Source of the DNA: Propionimicrobium sp. PCR01-08-3
Lineage (GTDB): Bacteria; Actinomycetota; Actinomycetes; Propionibacteriales; Propionibacteriaceae
Assembly: GCF_030286045.1 (NCBI RefSeq)
Contig: NZ_CP127390.1
Span: 2,001,482-2,065,481 of the forward strand
DNA: 64,000 nt
Reading direction: 5' to 3'
Shown here: piece after piece, positions 1-8,541 of the stretch
Layout: the number at the start of each line of letters is the position of its first letter
Position numbering within the stretch: position 1 is the stretch's first letter
Program-made: the position numbers and the translations under genes
Notes under the pieces: model-generated
Told to the model about the DNA's origin: nothing
Database searches by the model: none
What the model saw: the letters and a program-made list of their open reading frames with translations, nothing else

Positions 1-768
1 AATACCGTGATGGCGCAATCCGTCGAGAACCCCGTGTGCCAGGATGTCATCGAAAGCCACCACGGCATCCGCCCCGATCCGCACGATCTCGGGAGTGAGC
101 GCTCGTGCATCACGGTAGATTCCCGCCTCGACCCTCAGATGGGTGATGGCGATGTCAAATTCCCGTGCAGCTTCAATGACCGTCGAGGAGCGTTCTGTTT
201 CGGACCAAGATTTGCGGGGCCCGCCCACATACGCGATATGGCGCGCACCTCCGTCAGCCAAAACTGCCACGCCGTGCTTGAGACTCTCCGACGATTCGGT
301 GAGCACACGAGCGGTGCCCGCGATGTCGCGGTTGATGAACACGACACGCGCTAGCTCGGTTATTTCGCGGGCTTTCCGCTCGGAAAGCCGTGAGGACGCA
401 AGCAAGAATCCTGCGACCCGCGGCATCAGGCGCCGGACGAGACGCAGCTCGCGCTCCGGGTCCGAGTCGGACTCCACAACGAGAATGTCCAGGTCCTCGT
501 TCTCGGCCGCCCGCTGCGCCGCACGGATGAGCGGGGCAAAGAACGGGTTGGTGATGTCTGGCACCACCAGGCCGAACATGCCGGATTTCCCGGTGCTGAG
601 GGCGCGGGCATTCACGTTGGGCTCGTAGCCGAGTTCCGCGGCGATCGCCATGATGCGGCGCACAGTCTCGGGCCGCAGCATGCGCGGTTTGTTAAACGCA
701 CGTGAGACCGTCGATGGCGCCACACCCGCCCGATGAGCTACTTCAATGATGGTGGCGCGCTGCTGCAT
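1..768 (-). CDS. LacI-family transcriptional regulator (3' end cut by window)
   Basis: A LacI/GalR-type repressor, 256 codons visible, running off the left edge so the C-terminus is missing. The N-terminus shows the LacI helix-turn-helix (TIIEVAHRAGVAPSTVSRAF) followed by the hinge region RALSTGKSGMFGLVVPDITN and the start of a periplasmic-binding-protein-like effector domain (FINRDIAGTARVL, then IAYVGGPR). The start ATG at 768 gives this canonical HTH at once; it overlaps the end of the ceramidase-like gene by 26 bp, so it is probably the last gene of the amino-sugar operon. It is the natural candidate to bind the 24-bp palindrome at 7635-7658 and to respond to an amino sugar or its phosphate; that link is inferred from position only. 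Confidence 0.9.
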   Translation of the reverse strand, partial: MQQRATIIEVAHRAGVAPSTVSRAFNKPRMLRPETVRRIMAIAAELGYEPNVNARALSTGKSGMFGLVVPDITNPFFAPLIRAAQRAAENEDLDILVVESDSDPERELRLVRRLMPRVAGFLLASSRLSERKAREITELARVVFINRDIAGTARVLTESSESLKHGVAVLADGGARHIAYVGGPRKSWSETERSSTVIEAAREFDIAITHLRVEAGIYRDARALTPEIVRIGADAVVAFDDILAHGVLDGLRHHGI

Positions 769-2026
769 CCAGCACCTCCACTGCCTGCTCCAGACGGTCG
801 GCGGCACCCGCGGCAAACGGTGCCGGCATTGCGTAATACCGGTGTGCATCGCACACTTCATAACCCCCGTACTGACATTCGTCGGCGGGAGGGATATATC
901 CGGGCACACCATCTGCATACCCAAGCACGAGTGTAGGGCCCGTGCCCTGCTCACAGATCCGGCAGGCCGTAGCCCAGAATGGCTCGCCGGGAAGTGCCAC
1001 GATGCTCACTTCGCCAATCGTCAGCAGGCTGATACGGGCCGGCCATTCAGGCTGGTAGCCAGGCTCCCAAGCGTCCGCCCAGGCGATCCATAGTTCCAGC
1101 AGCATCCGGAGCCCTGGATCGGACGCCTCGTCGAGTTGCCGGGCCCACTCTGCTCGTTGAGTTCGAACAGTCTCTTCGGTGAGCATCTGGAGCGGAAGCG
1201 CAACCGAACCGTGATCCACCTGCACGGCGCTTGTCGGCAGTTCCTGCATCGTGGCGCCCGCCACCGCACGTGCCAGCAAAGCACCAATACGCTTCGCCTC
1301 GGCGAACGTACGCATGCCTCCTCCGGTGGGAGTAAATGAGGCGGCAGCCGAATGGCCGGTGTTGACATCACCCGCGCACCCTGTGGCAAAGATGCACACG
1401 CTGCCCGGGAAGGTCTCCTCGACACCAGCGCGAAGAAACGCGGGATAGTCACCAGAGATCTGGCGGTTGAGGCCATCGAGCACCACGGGATGACACGGAT
1501 AAGTAATGAGATGAGCCAGATAGTGCGCAGCCTCATCCGCCGGTCCGATGGGCTTCTCGGGAGCGAATGCGAGGATCTGCACAGGTGGATCTATCACACG
1601 GTCCGGATGTCGCCGATTCTTGGCGACACCGCCGCCACTGGCCTCGCCGTAGAGCATCCGGCAGGGCACAGCGGACGCACGTGCTTCGCTGACCGCCGCG
1701 AGCGCGGCGGCCACAATCGCATCATGCACGCCCTCCGCATGTGTACCGAGCCGCTCGAAACTGACGCATGGCCCGGAGTGCGTGTGAGTAGCCGTCACAA
1801 TCACGTGGTTGCCTGCCACCGCCCGGATCTTCTCGCAGGTGCGCTCGTGGAGCGAGCAGACATCTACACTCACCAGCGCCACGCCGCCGTCGAAGGCCAG
1901 CGCCCGCACCGTCACGAGATCGTGTACCCCCGTGCTCGGGCCCAGCCGGGCAGCAAATCCCGCCATGGGTGTCCCTACAGGCACCATCACATCTTGGCAG
2001 GCCACTCCCACGCGCACCGCAGTCAT
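743..2026 (-). CDS. Neutral/alkaline ceramidase-like protein
   Basis: A 427-residue protein resembling the N-terminal domain of neutral/alkaline non-lysosomal ceramidases. The clearest mark is VTATHTHSGP, which matches the metal-binding His motif of that family; other shared-looking stretches are MAGFAARLG near the N-terminus and FATGCAGDVN in the middle. No signal peptide is seen, so a cytoplasmic amidase-like role is more likely than action on extracellular ceramide. The start ATG at 2026 overlaps the nagA stop as ATGA; an earlier in-frame start (2059) would lie inside nagA. Homologues of this fold are common in sugar operons with unknown substrates. Here it could remove an N-acyl or other amide group from the imported amino sugar, but that is inference. 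Confidence 0.75.
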   Translation of the reverse strand: MTAVRVGVACQDVMVPVGTPMAGFAARLGPSTGVHDLVTVRALAFDGGVALVSVDVCSLHERTCEKIRAVAGNHVIVTATHTHSGPCVSFERLGTHAEGVHDAIVAAALAAVSEARASAVPCRMLYGEASGGGVAKNRRHPDRVIDPPVQILAFAPEKPIGPADEAAHYLAHLITYPCHPVVLDGLNRQISGDYPAFLRAGVEETFPGSVCIFATGCAGDVNTGHSAAASFTPTGGGMRTFAEAKRIGALLARAVAGATMQELPTSAVQVDHGSVALPLQMLTEETVRTQRAEWARQLDEASDPGLRMLLELWIAWADAWEPGYQPEWPARISLLTIGEVSIVALPGEPFWATACRICEQGTGPTLVLGYADGVPGYIPPADECQYGGYEVCDAHRYYAMPAPFAAGAADRLEQAVEVLDAAARHHH

Positions 2027-3219
2027 GCCAACCTCTGCCCTCCGCGTACCACACCGCACACCGTGGCATCAGCCGAGAGCTCCACCACATCGGCGCGGGC
2101 ACCCGCAATCAACGCACCTCGAGGCGCCCCAGCTGCGGCTCCGGTACGCCCGAGACACCGCGAAATCACCCGCGCCGGATTGCGGGTGGCCAGGGACACT
2201 GCATCGGCCAGAGATAGACCGGCGCTGCCAACGGTGAACTTCAGACAATGCGCAAGATTCACGGCCGAACCCGCAAGAAATGACGTGCCCACGTACGAAA
2301 GTCGCCCGGTCGGGCTCAGTTCCACGTCTCCTCCCACAGCAGTCGTGTACCGGCCGGGCAGCGCTCCGGCGAGTTCTACCGAGTCGGAAACCAACATCGC
2401 GCGCTCGGGGCCGAGTGCCCGCAGCATCACCCGCAAGGTGTCGGCCGGAAGATGATGGCCGTCGGCAATGAGCCCACAGGTGAGCCGGTCGTCCGCGAGC
2501 TGTGCCCAGATGGCATTCGGGTGACGTGGCAGCTGAGCAAAGATTCCATTGCCCAGATGGGTGGACAGCGCCGCGCCTGCGTCCACCGCAGCACGGATCT
2601 GTTCGGGTGATGCCTGCGTGTGCCCGAGCGAAACCGTGATTCCCATGGCGGTGATCTTGGCGATTTCGCGGGCAGAGTCGTCCCAGTGCGGCGAGAGGGT
2701 CAGATAGCCCACCGGGCCTGCCTTGCACCACCGCGCCACTTCGTCGGCGTCCACCGGCCGGATCTCTTCGAGGCTGTGCACGCCTCTTGGGCCGTCCTGA
2801 TCGGAGAGAAAGGGACCTTCGACGTGCGCGAACGGAACCGCGGCGTCCACCACGGGGTCGGATTCTTTCGCCTGCTTCACCAGAGCAAGGGAGCGACAGA
2901 TCATCTCTTCCGAAGCGGTGATGATCGTCGGCACCCAGGTGGTGACGCCTTCGGACGCCAGCCTTTTGGTGATGGCAATGACGCCTTCGACTGTTGCGGT
3001 CTGGCCATTCACGTCATATCCGCCATACCCATTCACTTGGATGTCAATGAGACCGGGCGCCAGAAACGGCGCGCCGGGAGCCATGTCGGCTGAAGAAATG
3101 CGCTCTATGCCAGAGATTCGTCCCTCATCAAGGTGGAGCCGGAGCCCGCCACCTCCGGTGAGGTTGCGGCCTTCCAGCGTGGCCGGATATCTCTGCGTAT
3201 CTGCACCTATCGCGCTCAC
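2023..3219 (-). CDS. nagA: N-acetylglucosamine-6-phosphate deacetylase
   Basis: Converts GlcNAc-6-phosphate to glucosamine-6-phosphate and acetate in the cytoplasm. The 398-residue product has the amidohydrolase features of NagA: FLAPGLIDIQVNGYGG near the N-terminus, the metal-site motif FAHVEGPFL, a second His block SLGHTQAS, LSTHLGNG, and the catalytic Asp region LVSDSVELAG. A longer frame opens at 3300, but it would overlap the upstream SIS gene by 85 bp. A GTG at 3219 overlaps the SIS stop as GTGA, fits the tight coupling of this operon and leaves a normal NagA length, so it is chosen. With the adjacent NagB it feeds amino sugars into glycolysis. Confidence 0.93.
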   Translation of the reverse strand: MSAIGADTQRYPATLEGRNLTGGGGLRLHLDEGRISGIERISSADMAPGAPFLAPGLIDIQVNGYGGYDVNGQTATVEGVIAITKRLASEGVTTWVPTIITASEEMICRSLALVKQAKESDPVVDAAVPFAHVEGPFLSDQDGPRGVHSLEEIRPVDADEVARWCKAGPVGYLTLSPHWDDSAREIAKITAMGITVSLGHTQASPEQIRAAVDAGAALSTHLGNGIFAQLPRHPNAIWAQLADDRLTCGLIADGHHLPADTLRVMLRALGPERAMLVSDSVELAGALPGRYTTAVGGDVELSPTGRLSYVGTSFLAGSAVNLAHCLKFTVGSAGLSLADAVSLATRNPARVISRCLGRTGAAAGAPRGALIAGARADVVELSADATVCGVVRGGQRLA

Positions 3220-3968
3220 AGCGACCTCACTCTGCCCCGGAACCGAGCCAGGAAACGCGCGTTCGCCTCGTCGCCACCTGGGGCGTTCCCCGAACGCCAT
3301 AGCGGAACCTCCACGCCACGGCGCACCAATTCGTCGACGGTTTGCAGCATCAGCCAGTTCAGGGTGAATGCGTTGGCGAAGGTCGAAACAGCACCCGTCT
3401 TTTCCAAAGCACCGTCGATCTCGATGACTGCGTCACCGATCGGTACTTTGGTGTCGATGTGATGATCGACGACATCGTGCAAATTTGCCTTCGAAGGGTG
3501 CCGGGCGGGATGGCCGTGTGCCGTCTGATCTGCATGGCTGCGGGACGAGATGCCGATGATGGTGACACCCCGCTCGCGGGCGGTGAGCGCCGCATCGATG
3601 AGCGCAGCATTGATCCCGTAGGCATTGACCAGGATCAGCAGGTCGTCGGCGCCCAGCTGAGCGTCGTCGATCACTACGCGGCCATAGCCAGGAGTGCGTT
3701 CCATCGCCATAGAACGCAAGGCCCCCGATGACATCAAAGTGCCTTCATCGAGAATCGCCGAAACGTGCATCAGGCCGCCGGCGCGGAAGAACACCTCCTG
3801 ACTCGCCAGGTTGGAGTGGCCGCCCGGACCATATATATGCACGAGGCGATCGGCCTCAATTTGATCGGCAAGCATGCCCGCGGCCGTCGCGGTTGTCTCG
3901 GCCTCCTCCGCCAAGATGCGCTGCATCAAATCGGAGACTTTTTCGAAGTAGCTCTGCCCTAGATTCAT
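3216..3968 (-). CDS. SIS-domain phosphosugar-binding protein (UPF0309-like)
   Basis: A 250-residue single-SIS-domain protein. It has the phosphosugar-binding core IYGPGGHSNLASQEVFFRAG (residues about 44-63) and a second Rossmann-like strand DDLLILVNAYGINAALID. The overall pattern fits the UPF0309 group of sugar-isomerase-domain proteins, which often sit beside amino-sugar genes. Its reaction is not established; isomerisation or sensing of a phosphorylated amino sugar is plausible. It overlaps nagB upstream by 4 bp and nagA downstream by 4 bp (GTGA), so translation is probably coupled through all three genes. Confidence 0.82.
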   Translation of the reverse strand: MNLGQSYFEKVSDLMQRILAEEAETTATAAGMLADQIEADRLVHIYGPGGHSNLASQEVFFRAGGLMHVSAILDEGTLMSSGALRSMAMERTPGYGRVVIDDAQLGADDLLILVNAYGINAALIDAALTARERGVTIIGISSRSHADQTAHGHPARHPSKANLHDVVDHHIDTKVPIGDAVIEIDGALEKTGAVSTFANAFTLNWLMLQTVDELVRRGVEVPLWRSGNAPGGDEANARFLARFRGRVRSL

Positions 3969-4732
3969 TGTTCTGCCTTCGGACTTTCTTCTGTTGGCTT
4001 GTTTGGCGCCGATGTCTGATCCACATAAAGGTGGGCGTCGGGGTGCGTCTTCAAGGCGGTGCCGGGCACCTCGGGAGTGGGATCGCGGTCAAGCGTCTGA
4101 CGCACCGCATCCGCCTTCTCCGCTCCTGGCACAGAGCACACCATGTGTGCCGAGTTCAGCAGGCGCGGAATCGTCACGGTGATGGCATGCGAGGGAACAT
4201 CGTCGAATGTCGGGAAGTGTCCTTCGTTGACCTGCTGCCAGCGGGAAACATCGGTAAGCTCCACCACGCGAGCACCCCGCGGATCTTCGAAATCGGCAGG
4301 CGGATCGTTGAAGGCCAGGTGGCCATTGACGCCGAGCCCACACAGCACCACGTCGAATGGCTCGTCGCCCATCAGTTCCGAATAGGCCCGCGCGCCCGCT
4401 TCAGGAGCCGCCGCGTTGTCGATGCGATGAAAGGTGGCACCATCGAGCAATGAGATGAAGTTCGCATCCAGCCAGTTCCCGAATCCCTGTGGCGCATCGG
4501 CCGGCAGGCCCAGGTAATCGTCCATATGGAAGAAGTCCACCCGGTGCGCATCGAATGGCTCGCGAGACAAAGCAGTGAGCGTTGCTGACTGGCTGGGTGC
4601 CGCAGCAAGCATGACTCGCGCTCGTTCTCTGGTGGCGAGCGCATCGCGGATCAACGCGCCGGCACGCGCTCCGGCGGCGGCTCCCATCTCGGTGGTCGTG
4701 GTGCTCACGTGAAGGTGAATGGGATAGTTCAT
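3965..4732 (-). CDS. nagB: Glucosamine-6-phosphate deaminase
   Basis: A 255-residue NagB/6-phosphogluconolactonase-superfamily protein expected to convert glucosamine-6-phosphate to fructose-6-phosphate and ammonia. The active-site blocks are visible: FHMDDYLGLP (residues about 69-78) corresponds to the DEY motif of E. coli NagB, and LCGLGVNGHLAFNDPPADF corresponds to the catalytic GHIAFNEP block. The length is slightly under the 266 residues of the E. coli enzyme. It overlaps the epimerase gene upstream and the SIS gene downstream by 4 bp each. The neighbouring nagA supplies its substrate. Confidence 0.92.
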   Translation of the reverse strand: MNYPIHLHVSTTTTEMGAAAGARAGALIRDALATRERARVMLAAAPSQSATLTALSREPFDAHRVDFFHMDDYLGLPADAPQGFGNWLDANFISLLDGATFHRIDNAAAPEAGARAYSELMGDEPFDVVLCGLGVNGHLAFNDPPADFEDPRGARVVELTDVSRWQQVNEGHFPTFDDVPSHAITVTIPRLLNSAHMVCSVPGAEKADAVRQTLDRDPTPEVPGTALKTHPDAHLYVDQTSAPNKPTEESPKAEQ

Positions 4733-5988
4733 GAACGCCTCTCAATTCGGGATAGGAAGATAAGAGATCTGATGATGTGGAAAGGGTCTTTCACCGGCAA
4801 TGCCACCACTTTATTGAGCGGCGTGCCGTCCCTCTCCCGGATTTGCGCCCATTCGCCGTGTACCTGGTCCGGGAACGCCGAGAATGTGTACTCACTTACA
4901 CGCTCGCACCACGGCTCCATCCCGGGTACATGTTCAGCGAGCATCGCTGCCGCGTAGACGGCCTCTGAGTGCACCCACCACAGTTTGGTGTCCCAGGTTT
5001 GCGTGAGGAGTGCCTCGTACGGAGTGGACGCCTGCGCGTCAAGGAGTCTTCCGTGGGGCCGCCCGCCGGTGAGGTGAACATACCGGAACATCCCGGAAGC
5101 ATTATCGTCCCAACCCACCTCGAACGCACGCATTCCCAAACGCGCAAAACGCTGCCACGGCGGGGTTTCGCCCGCCTGCTCAAGCGCATGCGCGATCATC
5201 CAGAGTGCTTCGAGTAGGTGCCCAGGAGTGCGGTGCCCGCCAAGGAGGGTATCGCTGAGTTCTGACGATGCCGGATAGAACTCCCACCAGGCATCCTCAC
5301 CGAGAAATCCGTCATCACCCAGCAGAAGATCGAGCGAGCGATCACGGACAGCCGCAATACTCGTCCAAAAATCCGGAGTCATCGGGCACACCTGCCTGGC
5401 ACGGAGCATCTCGGCTGCGGTGTGCAGCAGGTTCATCGGGCCGGCGAGATCGCGAAAACCCTTAGGTACGGGATAGGGCTCCGAAAGGCAGGTACGCGCG
5501 ATCCAATCCCGTTCCGCGCGATGCAGGATAGTGTCGGCGGCATCAAGCCATTTCGGTCCGTACTGTGGATGAATCCGCGCGGCGGCACCGAGTCCGAGGG
5601 CGGTGAATAGATCGGCAAACACGCTGATGGCGAGTTCTCCTTCCGGCCCCTGCGGAATCGGGATTCCCTCCCTGCTGGTCAGATACGCCGTGCGGCCATC
5701 TCCCAGCAGCGCATGGGCGAGCAGGAACTGAGCGGTGTATCTCGCGCGCTCAGCCCACTGCCCGGCGTCCGCATCAGCGTCCGCGATGTTCCCCTTGGCG
5801 AGTTCCTCCGACAGCTCCGCAGCAAGCCATGCCCACCTGCCCTGTGACCAGGTGTACTTGTTCCTGGAAAGCAGTTCACCGTTGTTGTCGAAGTTGGTAA
5901 AAACACCCCCATGTTCGGTATCGATCGCCCGCCTGTTCCACCACGGCAGAATGTCTTTCTCCAAGTGGTGTTTCCAAGTGACTTTCAC
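4729..5988 (-). CDS. N-acylglucosamine 2-epimerase family protein
   Basis: A 419-residue (alpha/alpha)6-barrel protein of the AGE family, which interconverts N-acylmannosamine and N-acylglucosamine or isomerises related sugars. Typical blocks are DTEHGGVFTNFD, SQGRWAWLAAEL, and LGGHRTPGHLLEALWMIAHA with the conserved His residues of the barrel, and TKLWWVHSEAVYAA near the C-terminus. The context (symporter, NagA, NagB) supports use of ManNAc or a similar sugar that must become a GlcNAc derivative. No sialate lyase or ManNAc kinase is in the window, so full sialic-acid use is not shown. It overlaps nagB by 4 bp; the symporter ends 49 bp upstream. Confidence 0.9.
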   Translation of the reverse strand: MKVTWKHHLEKDILPWWNRRAIDTEHGGVFTNFDNNGELLSRNKYTWSQGRWAWLAAELSEELAKGNIADADADAGQWAERARYTAQFLLAHALLGDGRTAYLTSREGIPIPQGPEGELAISVFADLFTALGLGAAARIHPQYGPKWLDAADTILHRAERDWIARTCLSEPYPVPKGFRDLAGPMNLLHTAAEMLRARQVCPMTPDFWTSIAAVRDRSLDLLLGDDGFLGEDAWWEFYPASSELSDTLLGGHRTPGHLLEALWMIAHALEQAGETPPWQRFARLGMRAFEVGWDDNASGMFRYVHLTGGRPHGRLLDAQASTPYEALLTQTWDTKLWWVHSEAVYAAAMLAEHVPGMEPWCERVSEYTFSAFPDQVHGEWAQIRERDGTPLNKVVALPVKDPFHIIRSLIFLSRIERRS

Positions 5989-6037
5989 TGGGACAATTCT
6001 CCTTTCAAACGACTGGTGTCTAGAACCTAAGATGCCG

Positions 6038-7558
6038 CTAAATCGTCGACTTGCTGGTCAGCTCTTCTTCCGGGTCATCGTTGAGTAAGTCAACAAGAGC
6101 ATCCGTCTCTGGCGTGTTTTCGGGCTTGATGAATCCGATCACGATAAAGAGAATAATCGCAACGGTCACCGGAGCCGCCACCTCATATGCGCTCTCCAAG
6201 TCGCCCAGGCCTGCTACCCAATCGATAAGCACATACTTATTCAAGGCAAAAATGATCAGACCGCTTGCCCACGAAACGAGCGCCGCGGTCGGACCGGACC
6301 TGCGGAACCATGGCAGCATTCCGAGCAGCATCGGAATAGCGATCGGGCCAACCAATGCACCGAACCACGAGATGATCAGGCCGAGTACTCCACCGAACGA
6401 ATCCGCCGAGAAAGCAATCCCCATCGAAAGTGCGATAAACAAGAAAGTGGTGAGTCGCGCCCAGAACAGTTCCTGCTTTTCTTCCAGGAAACTCTTGCCT
6501 TTGCGGAATTGTGGGATGATGTCACGAATCACCACGGACGAGATCGCGTTCGCGTCCGATGCCGTCATCGCCATGGTGTGGGCGAACATTCCGGCAAGCA
6601 CGAGACCCACGAGGCCGTGCGGCAAGAGGTCCTGCGCCATGATCGCGTACGACTGCTCCGGATCTGAGATATTCGGGAACAAGATGGGAGCGGCCCACAT
6701 CGGGACGAACAACACGAGCGGCCAGACGAGGTAGAGCGCGGCCGACAGCACCATTGAGCGCTTGGCTTCTCGACCGTTCGGAGTCGCCATCATGCGCATG
6801 GCGAGGTTCCATGTGCCGCCGTTGTAGGAAAGGGTGTCGATGAGGATGTAGACCAAGAAGAACCACATTGTCAGATGCGCGTTGAACGGCAGCGCGTGGT
6901 CGGGTGGCAGCTGGGACCACATGGTGAACGGCGTGGAAATGCCGTCGAGCCGCATGCAGACCACCACGAAGAGCACGATCGCCGCTACGAACTGAATCAG
7001 GAACTGGCCGAAGTCGGTAAGAACATCAGCCCAGATACCGCCGACCGTGGCGTAGAACATGGTGACGCCACCCACCAGGAGGATTCCCACCGGGATGTTG
7101 ATGCCCGCGAACACGTAGAGCAGGATGGCTGAGGCCGTCCATTTGGCCGCGACATCGAAGACCTTGAGCGCAGCACCAGACCATGCCAGCACCTGCTCGG
7201 TAGGTACATTAAACCTCTTGGAGAGATACTCCAGAGGCGACACAACATTTAGTTTTGCTCTCAGCCGTGGCCAGCGCGGCGCAAAAAGGAACATGCCGAT
7301 CGTGCACGCGATGGTAATACCGAGCGCCCACCACACATAAACAGCGAATCCTACGGTGTAGGCCAATGCGGCGTAACCCACGAACACGGCCGCCGAATAT
7401 CCCGACATGTGATGCGAGATTCCGGTAAGCCACCAGGGGATCTTTCCTCCGGCTACATAGAAGTCCGCGGCGTCATTGACCCGGCGTTTGGACCACCAGC
7501 CAATCCAGATCATCACGAGAAAATAGGCGGCGACAACTGCCCAGTCCAAAAAGTCCAT
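6038..7558 (-). CDS. Sodium:solute symporter (SSS family)
   Basis: A 506-residue polytopic membrane carrier of the sodium:solute symporter family and first gene of the amino-sugar operon. It starts with a transmembrane segment (DWAVVAAYFLVMIWIGWW), then the family pattern NDAADFYVAGGKIPWWLTG, followed by about a dozen hydrophobic segments; the loop VGGIWADVLTDFGQFLIQF is also typical of the family. ATG 7558 is chosen over an upstream in-frame start because GCAGAGGAGCAG sits just before it as a ribosome-binding site. The substrate is probably an N-acetylated amino sugar or a sialic-acid-like compound, inferred from the downstream catabolic genes. Confidence 0.92.
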   Translation of the reverse strand: MDFLDWAVVAAYFLVMIWIGWWSKRRVNDAADFYVAGGKIPWWLTGISHHMSGYSAAVFVGYAALAYTVGFAVYVWWALGITIACTIGMFLFAPRWPRLRAKLNVVSPLEYLSKRFNVPTEQVLAWSGAALKVFDVAAKWTASAILLYVFAGINIPVGILLVGGVTMFYATVGGIWADVLTDFGQFLIQFVAAIVLFVVVCMRLDGISTPFTMWSQLPPDHALPFNAHLTMWFFLVYILIDTLSYNGGTWNLAMRMMATPNGREAKRSMVLSAALYLVWPLVLFVPMWAAPILFPNISDPEQSYAIMAQDLLPHGLVGLVLAGMFAHTMAMTASDANAISSVVIRDIIPQFRKGKSFLEEKQELFWARLTTFLFIALSMGIAFSADSFGGVLGLIISWFGALVGPIAIPMLLGMLPWFRRSGPTAALVSWASGLIIFALNKYVLIDWVAGLGDLESAYEVAAPVTVAIILFIVIGFIKPENTPETDALVDLLNDDPEEELTSKSTI

Positions 7559-7890
7559 CTCTGCTCCTCTGCTATTCCGGAGATGTCCACCAGTTGTGAT
7601 GCAGATAACTCCCACGAGGGGATATTCCGGAGCCTGTCATGCAAACGTTTGCATGACAAGAGCTAGATTCGCGTCCAGAAAAGATGTCACATACAAGTAA
7701 CGTGGCGGAGCCGAACGGAAGTCCGATGACTGCACCATGCTTTTCGTAACTGTCATACGGTCATGTTGGCGGTGAGCGCAGCGAGCTGCCTGCGACGAGC
7801 ACGAGACAGTTATCAACAGGTGTGACGTTCCTCCTGCTATGCCGGTGAAGCCGGTGATTGAATCGGGACAAGAACGAGGGGCCGATTAAC
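7559..7890. other. Intergenic region between the amino-sugar operon and the Uma2 pseudogene
   Basis: About 330 bp with no credible gene. It holds the 24-bp palindrome described separately and presumably the promoter of the amino-sugar operon. The rest shows no clear hairpin terminator or repeat to my reading. Confidence 0.6.
7635..7658. promoter_or_regulatory. Perfect 24-bp palindrome, LacI-type operator
   Basis: The half-site TGTCATGCAAAC is followed directly by its exact reverse complement, giving a perfect 24-bp dyad with a central CG. The central TGCAAACGTTTGCA matches the usual form of LacI/GalR operators. It lies 77 bp upstream of the symporter start. The obvious binder is the LacI protein encoded at 1-768, the last gene of the same operon; binding itself is inferred. 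Confidence 0.88.
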
Positions 7891-8463
7891 ATGGGTCATA
7901 TGACAACGGTCGACGTGTCCAGCTTCCTGCCGTACGGCAGGGCACTCACACGCGCCGATCTGGAAGCGATGCCCGATGACGATGGCCGCCGCTACGAACT
8001 CATCGACGGGGTGCTGATCGTGAGCCCGTCACCTCGTCATCTTTCATCAACGGGCATCAGCGCGTCTGCACCTGATTCTTCATGCCGCCGCGCCGGATGA
8101 CGTCGAGGTGTTGTTCGCCCCGTTCGATGTCGTCCTCGCCAACGACACAGTCATCCAACCCGATCTGATCGTGGCACCGACCAGTGACCAACCACACAGA
8201 ACGCGGCCTCCCCACTGCTCCGCTCCTCGCAGCGGAAGTGCTATCCCCTCCACGCGGGGTGTCGACCTCATGTTGAAGAGGGAACGCCTGCAGCGCGCCG
8301 GATGCCCGCACTATTGGCTCGTTGATCCCGATGAACCATCGGTCACGGCGCTGGCTTTGCACAATGGCGTCTACCGCGAAGTCGCCCGTGCAGCGGCCCA
8401 CGAGACCTTCTCCGTCCGGCTTCTTTGCCGGTGAACTTCGCACCTGCGTCTCTCGTGGATTGA
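7891..8463 (+). pseudogene. Uma2-family (DUF820) endonuclease-like gene, four frameshifts
   Basis: A Uma2-family gene whose recognisable protein is spread over three frames. The N-terminal part reads RALTRADLEAMPDDDGRRYE then LIDGVLIVSPSPRH. The reading then moves frame near 8041-8045 (HQRASARLHLILHAAAPDD), near 8185-8196 (TERGLPTAPLLAAEVLSP), near 8245-8249 (STRGVDLMLKRERLQRAG and CPHYWLVDPDEPSV), and near 8425-8430, where VNFAPASLVD and a stop at 8461-8463 restore a family-like C-terminus. Four separate breaks within 570 bp make a true pseudogene likely, though clustered sequencing errors would look the same. Uma2 proteins have a PD-(D/E)XK-like fold and mostly unknown roles. Confidence 0.85.
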
Positions 8464-8541
8464 ACACGCTGATGTCCGTCCAAGCCGAATCGTCCGAGGT
8501 CGAAGAACGCTGGCTGGAGTCGGCCGAGCAGCTGGGCTGAG

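Noticed and set aside
1-7558. Complete sialic-acid catabolic operon
   Set aside because: Epimerase, NagA, NagB and a symporter are present, but no sialate lyase or ManNAc kinase is in the window, so only amino-sugar use is claimed.
8472-8540. Small 22-codon frame after the Uma2 pseudogene
   Set aside because: No ribosome-binding site or likeness to a known peptide; ordinary spacer.
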